Source: a virus
DNA: 27,811 nt
Virus record (IMG/VR): IMGVR_UViG_3300006853_000053
Coordinates: 1-27,811 of that record
Strand: one strand, 5' to 3'
Part shown: piece by piece, positions 16,063-24,670 of the stretch
How positions within the stretch are numbered: the stretch's first letter is position 1
How the letters are laid out: the number at the start of each line of letters is the position of its first letter
Notes under the pieces: model-generated
What the model was told of the DNA's origin: nothing
Databases searched by the model: none
The model's input: the letters and a program-made list of their open reading frames with translations, nothing else
Made by a program: the position numbers and the translations under genes

Positions 16063-17003
16063 TGGCAAACACACTATACATACCGAGGCTGAACCCGATA
16101 AGGTTTTATGATCAGTTGCAGGTTGTGCCTGCGCCGTATCTGTCTAAATATTTGGACGATTATCCTTTCCGGGAGCAAATACTACCATGGCAGGAACGCG
16201 TGAAGTATGCACAGAAATGGCAAAAATCAGACAGCATTCCCCTGCAGGTTGAAAGTGATTTTTCCCCACTTCAATTGGATATCATTAACGAATACGGGCA
16301 AGTGATCAATTCGCTGGTGGCCGACCAGATCATTCCAAATAAATACATACCCGGCACCTATGTGTATCAGTGGACGCTATCACTGGCCGCTTTCGCTGAA
16401 GGCTGTTACCAATTCAGGATAACAAACGGCAACCTGAATGAACTGAATATGCTATCAGAGCCGCAAGACGTGCGCGTGTCACATCCGAATACAAAGTATA
16501 TCCAGTACAGCAACAGCCAATTCCTGGGCGATGTAGTGTTTGAAACAGGCATTGTATTCAACTTCCGCGTGGAATCATCTTTCGGTTTCCTGCAACCTGG
16601 TGTAAGGATGGAAGCATACGAAGATCAGAAACTGAATCCCACCGTGCTGTCGGCCCGGCCGTTCCGTGTTTGGCCGCTTGTCATTGGCGGTGCTGCCGGT
16701 GTGCCCGACTGGGTGATCGATCTTATCAACCTGATATGGTGCTGCAACGAAGTGGCGGTTGACGGAAAGTTGTTTGCCCGTGCCGGTGAATCGGAACTGC
16801 AATTCGACGATGAAGAAGATTACCCGCTGCGTGCTGTCACCATTGAATTGCAGGAAGGCTTAAACCGTTCGAGCAAAATTGTCAATCCTGAACTAAATAC
16901 AAATCTCAAACTGGTGGTTATCGGGAATATCGATACTATGTTTTTCGGCGATATCAGCGCGAACAGCAGCAGTAACCTGGTTCCTGTTGAAACTGTCGGG
17001 TAA
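16062..17003 (+). CDS. Tail structural protein, function unknown
   Basis: The product has 313 residues, strand-rich and acidic at the end. Notable parts are WQERVKYAQKWQKSDSIPLQ (42-61), followed by a beta-sandwich-like region with PGTYVYQWTLSLAAFAEGCYQF, and a Trp/Cys segment DWVIDLINLIWCCNEV (about 218-233). The 'filled with strands then YQFRI' pattern resembles domains seen in Bacteroidota tail proteins, but I cannot name a family. It is coupled by a one-base stop/start overlap to the gene before, so equal production with the tip protein is likely. Confidence 0.6.
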   Translation: MANTLYIPRLNPIRFYDQLQVVPAPYLSKYLDDYPFREQILPWQERVKYAQKWQKSDSIPLQVESDFSPLQLDIINEYGQVINSLVADQIIPNKYIPGTYVYQWTLSLAAFAEGCYQFRITNGNLNELNMLSEPQDVRVSHPNTKYIQYSNSQFLGDVVFETGIVFNFRVESSFGFLQPGVRMEAYEDQKLNPTVLSARPFRVWPLVIGGAAGVPDWVIDLINLIWCCNEVAVDGKLFARAGESELQFDDEEDYPLRAVTIELQEGLNRSSKIVNPELNTNLKLVVIGNIDTMFFGDISANSSSNLVPVETVG

Positions 17004-17014
17004 AATAAAATACT

Positions 17015-18382
17015 ATGGGCGATATCAGATTATCAGTTGGGCAGGTCAATATTACCGATCACCTGCTTATCGTTTTCCGCGAAGTGCAAAACCCCACTGC
17101 CATCGTGCGGCAACTGGATATTTTTCCTGTGCCGGCATCATTCAATGTATTTGAAACTGGCTTCAATGATGTGGTGCATTATATCGATTTCCGAAACAGC
17201 CCGGATGGTATTGCACTCGGCACGCTGTTAAGCACGTTCGTGTATGATGTAAAAACACAGACACTGCTTTCGGAAATGCGGTACTATACCGTGGATGGTC
17301 CCGGTGATCACGACCCTGATAATGGAACGAATACAATTGTAGACCCCTATTTCATCGGCCGAACCGTTTACAAAGTGTACAAAGAAGGTTTCCGGCCACT
17401 CGTTCCTGAAACGGAATGGACGCATGCAGGCGATACGATTACATTACTGGCCGGTGGACCATTTCAAACTGATGAAGTGATACCGGTGGAGATCCACTTC
17501 GGTGTCGATGTTTCCGGCGGAAGCAGTGAATCGTTCCCTGACGATGTTGTGGAAATCACGGCCGACACCGCTATCGATACAACGCACTACGGCAAGCTGA
17601 TGGAAGCGAACGGCATTTCTTCCATCCTGACAATTTCGTTCCCGGATTTCGCAACGATACCAGACAGAACGATGTTTGGTTTCACGACAGAGAAAGGCGC
17701 ACAACGATATCTCGCCATTGAATTCGAGGCAGGTAATTATTGCCAGGTCGATGGCCAGCAGCGGCCCATCATTTGGATGGGAAAGTCGGAACAACTTTGG
17801 CTGTTTAAGAAAGGCAGCTACGTGCGCGTGGTGAGCTGGACCGGTGACAAGAACCGCCTCGGTGAAGTGGTGAAGGCTGACAAGGCACCGCGCAATGGTC
17901 TTGCTGAAGTAGGCGGCTGGATGGATATCCCGGAATATCCGCGCCTGTATAACTGGTATATAAACGATCTGCCGCCCGATCTGCTGGGCACCGGTACGTT
18001 TCCTTCAACGCCTGCCGCAGCCAGCAGGACGAAATTCTGTATCGATCTTATCAACAATAAATTTTGGATGCCTGACACCGGCGGTTACTTTGATCGCAAT
18101 ACCGACCCGGATGGCAATGTCGATACCGACCGGCCTGCAGGTGATCGGAAGTCAGGTACCAACCAGGGCGATGCAATCAACCCTGCAGGCATATCAATTG
18201 AAAATATGTCCCGCCGCGGTAACCCTGATGGTAACGGGGATAGGACGAACAGCCCGAATTATTTCATCGATAAGAGCCGGGACATACCGGCGAATTATAC
18301 GCCCCTGCAATTGACCAGCTCGGTGGGCGCCACCGAGACCAGGGCGAAGAATGTCAACAGGAACGCGTACCGTATTATATAA
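17015..18382 (+). CDS. Tail protein with C-terminal collar-type domain
   Basis: The product has 455 residues. The N-terminal 170 residues are strand-rich and probably attach it to the tail tip. From about 320 the sequence matches the plan of phage tail-collar (gp12-like) domains: RTKFCIDLINNKFWMPDTGG, then YFDRNTDPDGN, a QGDAI segment and the terminal ATETRAKNVNRNAY, which parallels the 'ETRPkNvA..y.I' end of collar fibres. Such domains form short trimeric fibres that bind the host surface. Placed between the tip proteins and the long fibre, it is likely part of the adsorption apparatus. A 41-base gap follows, with nothing recognisable in it. Confidence 0.72.
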   Translation: MGDIRLSVGQVNITDHLLIVFREVQNPTAIVRQLDIFPVPASFNVFETGFNDVVHYIDFRNSPDGIALGTLLSTFVYDVKTQTLLSEMRYYTVDGPGDHDPDNGTNTIVDPYFIGRTVYKVYKEGFRPLVPETEWTHAGDTITLLAGGPFQTDEVIPVEIHFGVDVSGGSSESFPDDVVEITADTAIDTTHYGKLMEANGISSILTISFPDFATIPDRTMFGFTTEKGAQRYLAIEFEAGNYCQVDGQQRPIIWMGKSEQLWLFKKGSYVRVVSWTGDKNRLGEVVKADKAPRNGLAEVGGWMDIPEYPRLYNWYINDLPPDLLGTGTFPSTPAAASRTKFCIDLINNKFWMPDTGGYFDRNTDPDGNVDTDRPAGDRKSGTNQGDAINPAGISIENMSRRGNPDGNGDRTNSPNYFIDKSRDIPANYTPLQLTSSVGATETRAKNVNRNAYRII

Positions 18383-18423
18383 TCAATAAAGTAATTTATT
18401 TATCAAAATAGTAACTTCACAAT

Positions 18424-21006
18424 ATGAAACAGGCCATTATAAGGCCAAAACAGTTCCGGGCTTTCCGCAATAAATATGTGGCAGCCCTGATCACTGTAGC
18501 GGCCTTTTTCTTCAGCACTTCAGCCGTGGCCCAAACACGGGCACAGCTTCAGAAAAATAACGCCTACGGCTACAACTACATCAATGGTGCGTATCGTGGC
18601 TTATTCTACATTCCCCTGGACACATTATCCACTGCGGACAGCGGGGCGGTTGCTTATCTCAATGGAAGTTTTTATTATAAGAACCATGAAAAATGGCTTT
18701 CGATTACCGGTGATCCTTTCCTTACTGCCTCACGCATTGCCTTCGGTAACGGTAGCAACCGGATTACGGACGACCCCGATTTCGTTTACAGCCAGCTTTT
18801 CAACAGGCTGGACGTAGGTACGGGAAACTTCGCCGATTCAGTTATTGTTTCCGATTCGCTCATTGTTCACACCATGCGAATCGGTGAAACGGGCGATAGC
18901 GTGGTGGTGCGCGATGCTACCACGAAAGCATTGAAGATCGTCGGGCCATTCATCCCGAGTGGTCAGGATGGAAACGGGTTTGATTTCGGACTGTCCGGCA
19001 ACAGCCTTACACTCACCACGTCATTGCTTCAGGGCTCGGTTCCCTTCATCGGCGCAGGTGGTGCGCTTTCGGAGGACAACACAAATTTCTTTTGGGACAA
19101 TACAAATAAGCGTTTCGGAATCGGCCTCAATACACCAGGCGCTAAGTTAAATATTCAGACCCCTTCGCTGGGTGTTACGCAAACGAACACTTCGGGCCTT
19201 GCACTTACGAACCCCACCGCTGCTGCTGCGAGTGCGCAGCAAATTTCCCCCTCAATTCGATGGCTGGGAAATGGATGGAAAACAAACGCAACAGCAGCAA
19301 GCCAGCCCGTAGAGTTTCAGGCTTACGTTCTTCCGGTGCAGGGCACGGTTAACCCTACTGCTGAATGGCGCCTCGAAAGCTCAATCAACGGGGCCGCGTT
19401 TGGCACACCGTTTCGATATACCAGCGCCGGTAATATAACAATAACCGGTGGTCTCACGGCCGGCTCGGGCAGCCAGTACAGCACAAGCGCAATCCTACAG
19501 GGATTTTTAGGTGCTGCGTCTGCTTCAACAATTGGATGGACTTCGCGCAGCCAAATGGATGCACCGGGCAATGGCACTATAAGATTGAGCAATGCCACGC
19601 AAACCGATTTCACACGCCTTATGTTTGGTGGTACTACGAATTTATTTCCTTCACTACAGCGCAGCACAACGAAGCTCATTGCAATGCTGGCCGATGGTTC
19701 AGCACGAACAAATTTCGGCGTGCTGGACGAGGCATATAATGCAACCACATGGGATGGTAACGACGATGTGCCTACAAAAAATGCTATTCGTGATCAGTTT
19801 GAATCAACCGCAACGGCTGATGACTGGGAAAAAGATGGTTCAAATAACCTGCAGCCGAAAACATTTGCCGGTAACCAGGTACAGATAACCAACAAATCAT
19901 TTTTTCTGAATGGTTCGACCGGTAACATTCCGACAACCACACCAGGCACAATGATGTATTGGTACCCGGCGAAGGGTGCATTTCGCGGCGGTGCATGGTT
20001 TTCTAATGAATGGACTGATGCGAATATCGGCACGTACTCATTTGTATTTGGTGAAGCCGTCCGTGCAAAGGGGTTCGGCGCCTTCGCCACTGGTTCAGGT
20101 AATTTTGCCGATGGGGGGGCATCATTCGTTGCAGGTTCCGGTAACGATGTACAAAACGATTACGGATTTGCAACAGGCAGCGGCAACACCATTGACAACA
20201 CAACAGGAAACGGCGGCTATATAAATGGCGAATCCAGCCACATCACACATAACGGCCATTACGGTGTGATATTCGGAACTAACAATTCTGTCAGAGACAC
20301 CCTGGGCGCTGCCTTCGGTGATTTTTTAATATCGAACCAAAAACATCAAACTGTATTTGGAAGGTACAACGACACTACCGAGACCGATAATATTTTCACC
20401 ATTGCTTATGGTGATGCCGATGTCAATAGAAAGAATGTTTTTGGCGTAACCTACGATGGCAAAGTAAAATCTGCTCAACTTGAATTAACCGGAGATGCTA
20501 CAGATTTATCTGGGTTAGGCGCTCCGAAGGTTAAATTCATTGACAAAGCATACGCCGGAGATACTGCGTATATAGAAAAGAGTTCCGATAGCTTAAAGAT
20601 TGTTTCGAATTCTACTGTGGATATTAACGGTGTTTCTCACAGGTCGATTTATTCCACGTTTACTGGTGCTACAACTTATGCCCTTTTTGGAATTCAGTTA
20701 CCAGACAACTCGGTCGGCTGGCTGGAAATCGAGGCTGAGGGCGTTGACGCTTCTGGCGGATATCATTTGCAGAATCAAAAATATTGGTTTCGCAAAGACA
20801 ACACAAGCACTTTGACATTCGGGTTAGTTACTGAGCCTGTCACACCATTAGAGACTGTGAATTATGTCGACAAATCGGGAAGTTTCGCAGGTAATTCGAT
20901 AGATGCTTCTGACGGTGGCGGGAACCTTGACGTAAATTTTTTCAAATCAAATAGTACACCGCAGAAATACCGGTTCTATTATCGATGGCATGTTGCGACA
21001 TTTTAA
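18424..21006 (+). CDS. Tail fibre / receptor-binding protein with Sec-type signal sequence
   Basis: The product has 860 residues. The first 36 form a signal-like sequence: basic n-region to K17, hydrophobic core YVAALITVAAFFF and an AVA-Q site at 34-37. Residues about 200-243 (GSVPFIGAGGALSEDNTNFF; RFGIGLNTPGAKLNI) are the 'w.n..n.rlgIG...P..kL.i' unit common in Bacteroidota phage fibres. Residues about 540-650 hold Gly/Asn-rich repeats (GAFATGSGNFAD, YGFATGSGNT, YGVIFGTNNSV, TVFGRYN) like the left-handed beta-roll of YadA heads, followed by a DADVNRKNVFGVTYDGKV motif. No chaperone domain is evident at the C-terminus. It probably binds the receptor as a trimer. The signal sequence is odd for a virion protein. 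Confidence 0.8.
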   Translation: MKQAIIRPKQFRAFRNKYVAALITVAAFFFSTSAVAQTRAQLQKNNAYGYNYINGAYRGLFYIPLDTLSTADSGAVAYLNGSFYYKNHEKWLSITGDPFLTASRIAFGNGSNRITDDPDFVYSQLFNRLDVGTGNFADSVIVSDSLIVHTMRIGETGDSVVVRDATTKALKIVGPFIPSGQDGNGFDFGLSGNSLTLTTSLLQGSVPFIGAGGALSEDNTNFFWDNTNKRFGIGLNTPGAKLNIQTPSLGVTQTNTSGLALTNPTAAAASAQQISPSIRWLGNGWKTNATAASQPVEFQAYVLPVQGTVNPTAEWRLESSINGAAFGTPFRYTSAGNITITGGLTAGSGSQYSTSAILQGFLGAASASTIGWTSRSQMDAPGNGTIRLSNATQTDFTRLMFGGTTNLFPSLQRSTTKLIAMLADGSARTNFGVLDEAYNATTWDGNDDVPTKNAIRDQFESTATADDWEKDGSNNLQPKTFAGNQVQITNKSFFLNGSTGNIPTTTPGTMMYWYPAKGAFRGGAWFSNEWTDANIGTYSFVFGEAVRAKGFGAFATGSGNFADGGASFVAGSGNDVQNDYGFATGSGNTIDNTTGNGGYINGESSHITHNGHYGVIFGTNNSVRDTLGAAFGDFLISNQKHQTVFGRYNDTTETDNIFTIAYGDADVNRKNVFGVTYDGKVKSAQLELTGDATDLSGLGAPKVKFIDKAYAGDTAYIEKSSDSLKIVSNSTVDINGVSHRSIYSTFTGATTYALFGIQLPDNSVGWLEIEAEGVDASGGYHLQNQKYWFRKDNTSTLTFGLVTEPVTPLETVNYVDKSGSFAGNSIDASDGGGNLDVNFFKSNSTPQKYRFYYRWHVATF

Positions 21007-21024
21007 CCATTATAAAGTAAAACT

Positions 21025-22296
21025 ATGCAAGTAAAATATTTTCCGAGTAAGAATAACGACTGGTCACAGATACCAGGTCAAACCGTCGCGGTGGCCGTGT
21101 TACTTCCAGATGCTTATCCCGGCACCACCGGCAAACAGTGGCCGTGGGAATTATTGGTACATGGAATTGGTGAACGAAGCGGTGGAATTCTTGCCAACCT
21201 GACTAACCTGGTGGAAGGTGTAGATTACAATGGTGATGGCATACCCGATGCATCGTTTATAAAATCATTTCACAAAGAAGTAATTGATAAATATGGCATC
21301 GTGCTCGTGGTGCCGACTTACGAAGGATTTTTCGATTCCAATAAAGTGAACTGGGTTTATGATTTTGTGCGCAGCAAATTTTCACTGGTGGAAAAAATGG
21401 CCTTCGGTGGTTTTTCTTACGGTGGCGGTGCTGCTGTTGCTTATGCTAAATCCAGTCTCGCCAATGTAAAACGCATGGCGGTTTGTTTTCCCTGCGCTCC
21501 AACGAATGCCGGCGGCGTTGCTACTTACGTAGGTCAGGCCAATTTGCCGATGCATCTTTTTGTAAATGACGAGGACGATAACGCGCCTACCAACATCGAT
21601 GTAACCAAGGCCATCGTTACGGAATTCAATAAAATCAATCCCGGCATTAAAGTACAATACACCGCTTTCAGACAGAAATACCACGGCGGTTTCGATAAGG
21701 CCACCGATATCGTTGTGCCCACCGCGCCGGGCGGTCAAGGCGTGATCAATCTTTCAGAGAATGTACACGAATGGTATTTGGATGTATTGAAGAACGGCCC
21801 GCGCCCTATGAAAACTGCAACTTCAGTTCCCCCAACGCCTGCACCTGAACCAACCCCAGTGGATCCCATTGCTGAATTTAACCTGACCGAAGGAATGGTA
21901 ATAACCACGCCAACATTCCAGGCTGATGGTTCAGCGTCGAAGAATGTTAAAACGGACTGGGAAGGCTACCTGTGGGGTGTGAAGCCAGTGCAAGGCGGCT
22001 CATGGAGCGCACGCCCGGAAGTCGGTGCATACGGCGGCCCGCTGAAGAAACTGATCGACCTGAAGGATGGCAAATATGAAATGTCCCTGCAGGTAATGAG
22101 CCCGGACAGAAAGACGAACACCAAAAAAGTAACGGTGACCGTGAAGCTGGGTGCGACCGTGAAAACACCGGTCAGCTTTGATTCAGCGACCGATGAGTTG
22201 ACCTACTCGGACGGCTCAACTGAAAAAGCTACAGCAACTTTTGCTGATGGTAATTGGACAGTAAAAAATCAGGCAGGACAAACAATCAATCTGTAA
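21025..22296 (+). CDS. Alpha/beta-hydrolase (esterase-like) with Ig/PKD-like C-terminus
   Basis: The product has 423 residues. Residues 20-255 are an alpha/beta-hydrolase: LLVHGIGERSGG (43-54, oxyanion region), nucleophile elbow GFSYGGG (129-135, Ser131), an acid in VNDEDDNAPTN (D182 or D184/D185), and a His in QKYHGGFDKAT (H220). A Pro-rich linker (about 268-281, PPTPAPEPTPVDP) leads to a PKD/Ig-like domain (282-375) with SASKNVKTDWEGYLW, and a short terminal strand unit DGSTEKATATF. There is no signal sequence. Catalytic fold plus linker plus carbohydrate-type beta domain, next to the fibre, suggests a virion-borne esterase acting on capsule or O-antigen. A soluble enzyme is the alternative. 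Substrate unknown. Confidence 0.8.
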   Translation: MQVKYFPSKNNDWSQIPGQTVAVAVLLPDAYPGTTGKQWPWELLVHGIGERSGGILANLTNLVEGVDYNGDGIPDASFIKSFHKEVIDKYGIVLVVPTYEGFFDSNKVNWVYDFVRSKFSLVEKMAFGGFSYGGGAAVAYAKSSLANVKRMAVCFPCAPTNAGGVATYVGQANLPMHLFVNDEDDNAPTNIDVTKAIVTEFNKINPGIKVQYTAFRQKYHGGFDKATDIVVPTAPGGQGVINLSENVHEWYLDVLKNGPRPMKTATSVPPTPAPEPTPVDPIAEFNLTEGMVITTPTFQADGSASKNVKTDWEGYLWGVKPVQGGSWSARPEVGAYGGPLKKLIDLKDGKYEMSLQVMSPDRKTNTKKVTVTVKLGATVKTPVSFDSATDELTYSDGSTEKATATFADGNWTVKNQAGQTINL

Positions 22297-22305
22297 TGCA
22301 AGGCC

Positions 22306-22617
22306 ATGGTACTAACAGAGCAGTTATTATTCGGATTCATTAGCTCGCTTATCGGATGGCTCGGTGGTTATATCTACTTCATCGAAAAGCGAAATCGGAA
22401 GGATAAAAAAGAAGCAGAGGAAAGGCGGGAACGTGAGCGAAGGGAACTGCTCGAAATGCACGCAAAGGAAAGAAAAGAATTACTGGACCTGCACAAACAG
22501 CAGTTTGATCAATTGAACGAGATCGCCGAAGAAACGAACAAGGTCGGAAGGGAGCATATCAATATATTATCCGGTTTGAAAACCTTGCTTGAAAACAATA
22601 GAAGAAATGTCCGTTAG
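22306..22617 (+). CDS. Membrane-anchored coiled-coil protein
   Basis: The product has 103 residues: an N-terminal membrane segment (about 7-26, LFGFISSLIGWLGGYIYFI) and a very charged coiled coil (30-95) with repeats of RERERRELLEMHAKERKELLDLH. A single TM with a long cytoplasmic or periplasmic coil resembles small BhlA-like or antiholin-type proteins. It opens the lysis region and overlaps the next gene by 11 bases. A holin accessory is a reasonable guess, without family evidence. Confidence 0.7.
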   Translation: MVLTEQLLFGFISSLIGWLGGYIYFIEKRNRKDKKEAEERRERERRELLEMHAKERKELLDLHKQQFDQLNEIAEETNKVGREHINILSGLKTLLENNRRNVR

Positions 22618-22903
22618 CATCTTTATCAGCGAATTGTTATTCACCATCATTATCGCCATCGCGGTTATGGTGTTTTGGCAATTATGGATTGCGCAACCGC
22701 AAAATAGATTCGAGCTGATTTTAAAGCGGGTTCTACTGTGGTATTTCGGGATAGAGATATATATGCACATCCTTTTCGCCTGGTACTGGTGGAAGCAAGA
22801 CTATTCAGGGGGTTCGTTCCAGCTGTATGTCTACACGCCAAAAGCAATAATGAAACTCGTGCTGCTCTACCTGATCATAAAGCATAACCGTAGACAAACC
22901 TAA
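22607..22903 (+). CDS. Small three-TM membrane protein, holin candidate
   Basis: The product has 98 residues from ATG 22607; a TTG at 22589 would add six. Three hydrophobic segments are seen: 4-28 (ISELLFTIIIAIAVMVFWQL), 41-62 (RVLLWYFGIEIYMHILFAWY) and 80-92, with a basic C-terminus KHNRRQT. Size and topology fit a class I holin, which makes holes in the inner membrane for the endolysin. Proteins of this shape are too variable for a sequence-based name. It is coupled to the gene before and followed after 11 bases by another membrane gene. Confidence 0.6.
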   Translation: MSVSIFISELLFTIIIAIAVMVFWQLWIAQPQNRFELILKRVLLWYFGIEIYMHILFAWYWWKQDYSGGSFQLYVYTPKAIMKLVLLYLIIKHNRRQT

Positions 22904-22914
22904 ATCATAACTAT

Positions 22915-23286
22915 ATGGAACAACTGTTTGAGTATTTACAAAAGCAATGGAATATCGACCTGATCATTGTCGCGCTGGTGTTTATGTCCGGCTTATTTCA
23001 GGAAAAGTATATACCCTTTGAATTGTCAAAGGACAAGCGATTGAGCAACGGCCTGAAAACACTGATACTGTCTGCAATCGTCGGCCTTATCTATGCTATC
23101 CTGGTATACTATGAAGAACGAGCAGCGATCAGGCGAAGCGACAAACCGGACATGGCTGCTGTGATCCCCTTGAAGAAATATTTCGTTAGCTATTTCGCTG
23201 CCACTTCAGTGTATGATATGGCAGTAAGGCCGATAAGAAACTGGATTAACAAAAAGCTGGGCAACAAAGAAGAACCAGCCCCGTAG
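22915..23286 (+). CDS. Small membrane protein, holin-like
   Basis: The product has 123 residues with two hydrophobic segments: 14-27 (DLIIVALVFMSGL) and about 48-66 (KTLILSAIVGLIYAILVYY), a weaker amphipathic one near 88-104, and a charged C-terminus. It reads like the holins or holin-like proteins that stand next to endolysins in Bacteroidota prophages. Which of the neighbouring small membrane proteins is the true holin cannot be told from sequence. Confidence 0.65.
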   Translation: MEQLFEYLQKQWNIDLIIVALVFMSGLFQEKYIPFELSKDKRLSNGLKTLILSAIVGLIYAILVYYEERAAIRRSDKPDMAAVIPLKKYFVSYFAATSVYDMAVRPIRNWINKKLGNKEEPAP

Positions 23287-23311
23287 CGTGTAGATATTTT
23301 AAATCGGGATT

Positions 23312-23695
23312 ATGATTACAATACACGTCAAGCATTCCGGCAAATTTGAAACGGGTTTGCTGATGCAAATTTTAACTGGAATAAATATTCTTCAACAACA
23401 AAATCAAAAAATCATGGCAAAATTAAGTGCAATTGCAACGGAATTTCAGAACCTGAAAACCGCGATCGCTGAAGAACGCGCGCAGGCAACTGCGAAACTG
23501 AATGAGCTGGAAGGAAAGATTGACGAACTGACAGCAAACATTCAGGATGGCGGCACCACGGAAGAAAGGGACGCATTACTTCAGGATGTGAAGAACGCAG
23601 TCACTGAAGTAAAAGCAATCATTCCTGACCCCGCGCAGCAGCCTGAAGAACCACTGCCCGGCGAAGAAGGCGAAGGCGAAGAGGGCCCAGCCTGA
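23312..23695 (+). CDS. Coiled-coil protein with acidic tail
   Basis: The product has 127 residues from ATG 23312, or 93 from ATG 23414 (MAKLSAIATEFQNLKTAIAEE), which begins the clearly coiled region. Heptad-like helix runs to about residue 105; the tail is Pro/Glu/Gly-rich (EEPLPGEEGEGEEGPA). Small coiled-coil proteins of this kind are common in Bacteroidota phages near the fibre and lysis genes; their role is unknown to me. A hairpin follows after 30 bases. Confidence 0.6.
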   Translation: MITIHVKHSGKFETGLLMQILTGINILQQQNQKIMAKLSAIATEFQNLKTAIAEERAQATAKLNELEGKIDELTANIQDGGTTEERDALLQDVKNAVTEVKAIIPDPAQQPEEPLPGEEGEGEEGPA

Positions 23696-23724
23696 CAACA
23701 ACGGAAGTACATTTTAAAACATCG

Positions 23725-23768
23725 AAGCAGTGCGGATCGCTAACCTGGTCCGTGCTGCTTTCTTGGTT
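23725..23768 (+). terminator. Hairpin, probable terminator or attenuator
   Basis: AAGCAGTGCGGA (23725-23736) pairs with TCCGTGCTGCTT (23749-23760) over 12 bp including two G-T pairs, with a 12-base loop, followed by TTCTTGGTTTT. The T-rich tail is interrupted, so partial termination before the spanin-like gene is more likely than a full stop. Confidence 0.5.
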
Positions 23769-23790
23769 TTGCCTGAATAAAAAATATAAC

Positions 23791-24564
23791 ATGAAACTGG
23801 TGGGTAAATACATCGATCGCATTCTGTGGATAGTACTGCTGTTGGTGGTACTGTTCGCATTCAAGCGATGCAACGATGAGAAAAATAAAGCTGAAGCCAT
23901 TGCCAAAGCTGGTGCAGCCCTCGAACAGAAAGTAAAATCTGACAGTGCAAGCATTGCCCAGGAACGTGAACGATTTGAACAGGAAAAAAGGGACTGGGAA
24001 GGAAAGGACCAATTGTCCGCGCTGGAAATTCAGGAAGCAGATGGCAAAGTAAAACAGCAGCAGAAAACCATTGACCGGCTTACATCGATCATACGGAACC
24101 AACCCGGCAGCATCGATACTTCCAATGCTGTTTTGGTGAGCACGGATTATAAACAGGCCTGCGACAGCTTACCGGCAGAGGTCGATAAGTTAAATACTAC
24201 GATCACGGAAAAAGATAATGCAATTGCACACCGTGATGAAGTGTATGCTACGCGGTTGAAAATCCGAGACGACCAGATCACCCGGGAAAAGAAGTACAGC
24301 GACAGCCTGCGAAATGATTTCAATACTCAAACCGCGTTGCTGAAATCTGCACTGAAGCAGGCTGAACCGCGTGGTAGTTTTCTTGCTGGGCTGGGCGTAA
24401 TGGGAAATGAAAAGCAAATGATTGCCGGGGCCAGTGTCAAAGCTGCGTATCAAACAAAACGCGGGAAACAATACCAGGCCGCAGCTCACGCAGTAAAAAA
24501 TCCAGTCAACGGGGCCACTTATCTGTATTACGAAGGATCGGTGCTTTTCAAAATATTCAAATAA
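23791..24564 (+). CDS. Membrane-anchored coiled-coil protein, spanin-like
   Basis: The product has 257 residues from ATG 23791; an in-frame TTG at 23752 lies inside the hairpin and is less likely. A membrane segment at 9-25 (DRILWIVLLLVVLFAF) is followed by a long helical, charged region (about 28-195) and a C-terminal part rich in Gly and aromatic residues (GSFLAGLGVMGNEKQMIAGA; GATYLYYEGSVLF) that looks like short beta strands. Inner-membrane anchor plus periplasmic coil plus an outer-membrane-seeking end is the plan of a spanin, which fuses the two membranes in the last step of lysis. This is an inference from topology; a structural membrane protein is possible. Confidence 0.6.
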   Translation: MKLVGKYIDRILWIVLLLVVLFAFKRCNDEKNKAEAIAKAGAALEQKVKSDSASIAQERERFEQEKRDWEGKDQLSALEIQEADGKVKQQQKTIDRLTSIIRNQPGSIDTSNAVLVSTDYKQACDSLPAEVDKLNTTITEKDNAIAHRDEVYATRLKIRDDQITREKKYSDSLRNDFNTQTALLKSALKQAEPRGSFLAGLGVMGNEKQMIAGASVKAAYQTKRGKQYQAAAHAVKNPVNGATYLYYEGSVLFKIFK

Positions 24565-24569
24565 AAAAA

Positions 24570-24585
24570 CCCCGCTGCTGCGGGG
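24570..24585 (-). terminator. GC hairpin with minus-strand T-run
   Basis: CCCCGC-TGCT-GCGGGG is a perfect hairpin preceded on the + strand by seven As, so on the minus strand it is followed by TTTTTTT. It has the shape of a minus-strand terminator, yet no minus-strand gene is seen between here and the integrase stop. It lies six bases after the spanin-like gene stop. The rest of the gap to 24670 shows only AT-rich sequence. Confidence 0.5.
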
Positions 24586-24670
24586 CCACATGAAACGTGT
24601 GTGTATTTAATGCTAAGCCGATATAAAGTTAACCAATAACGGTACATCATTCACCAATTAATATTTATTT

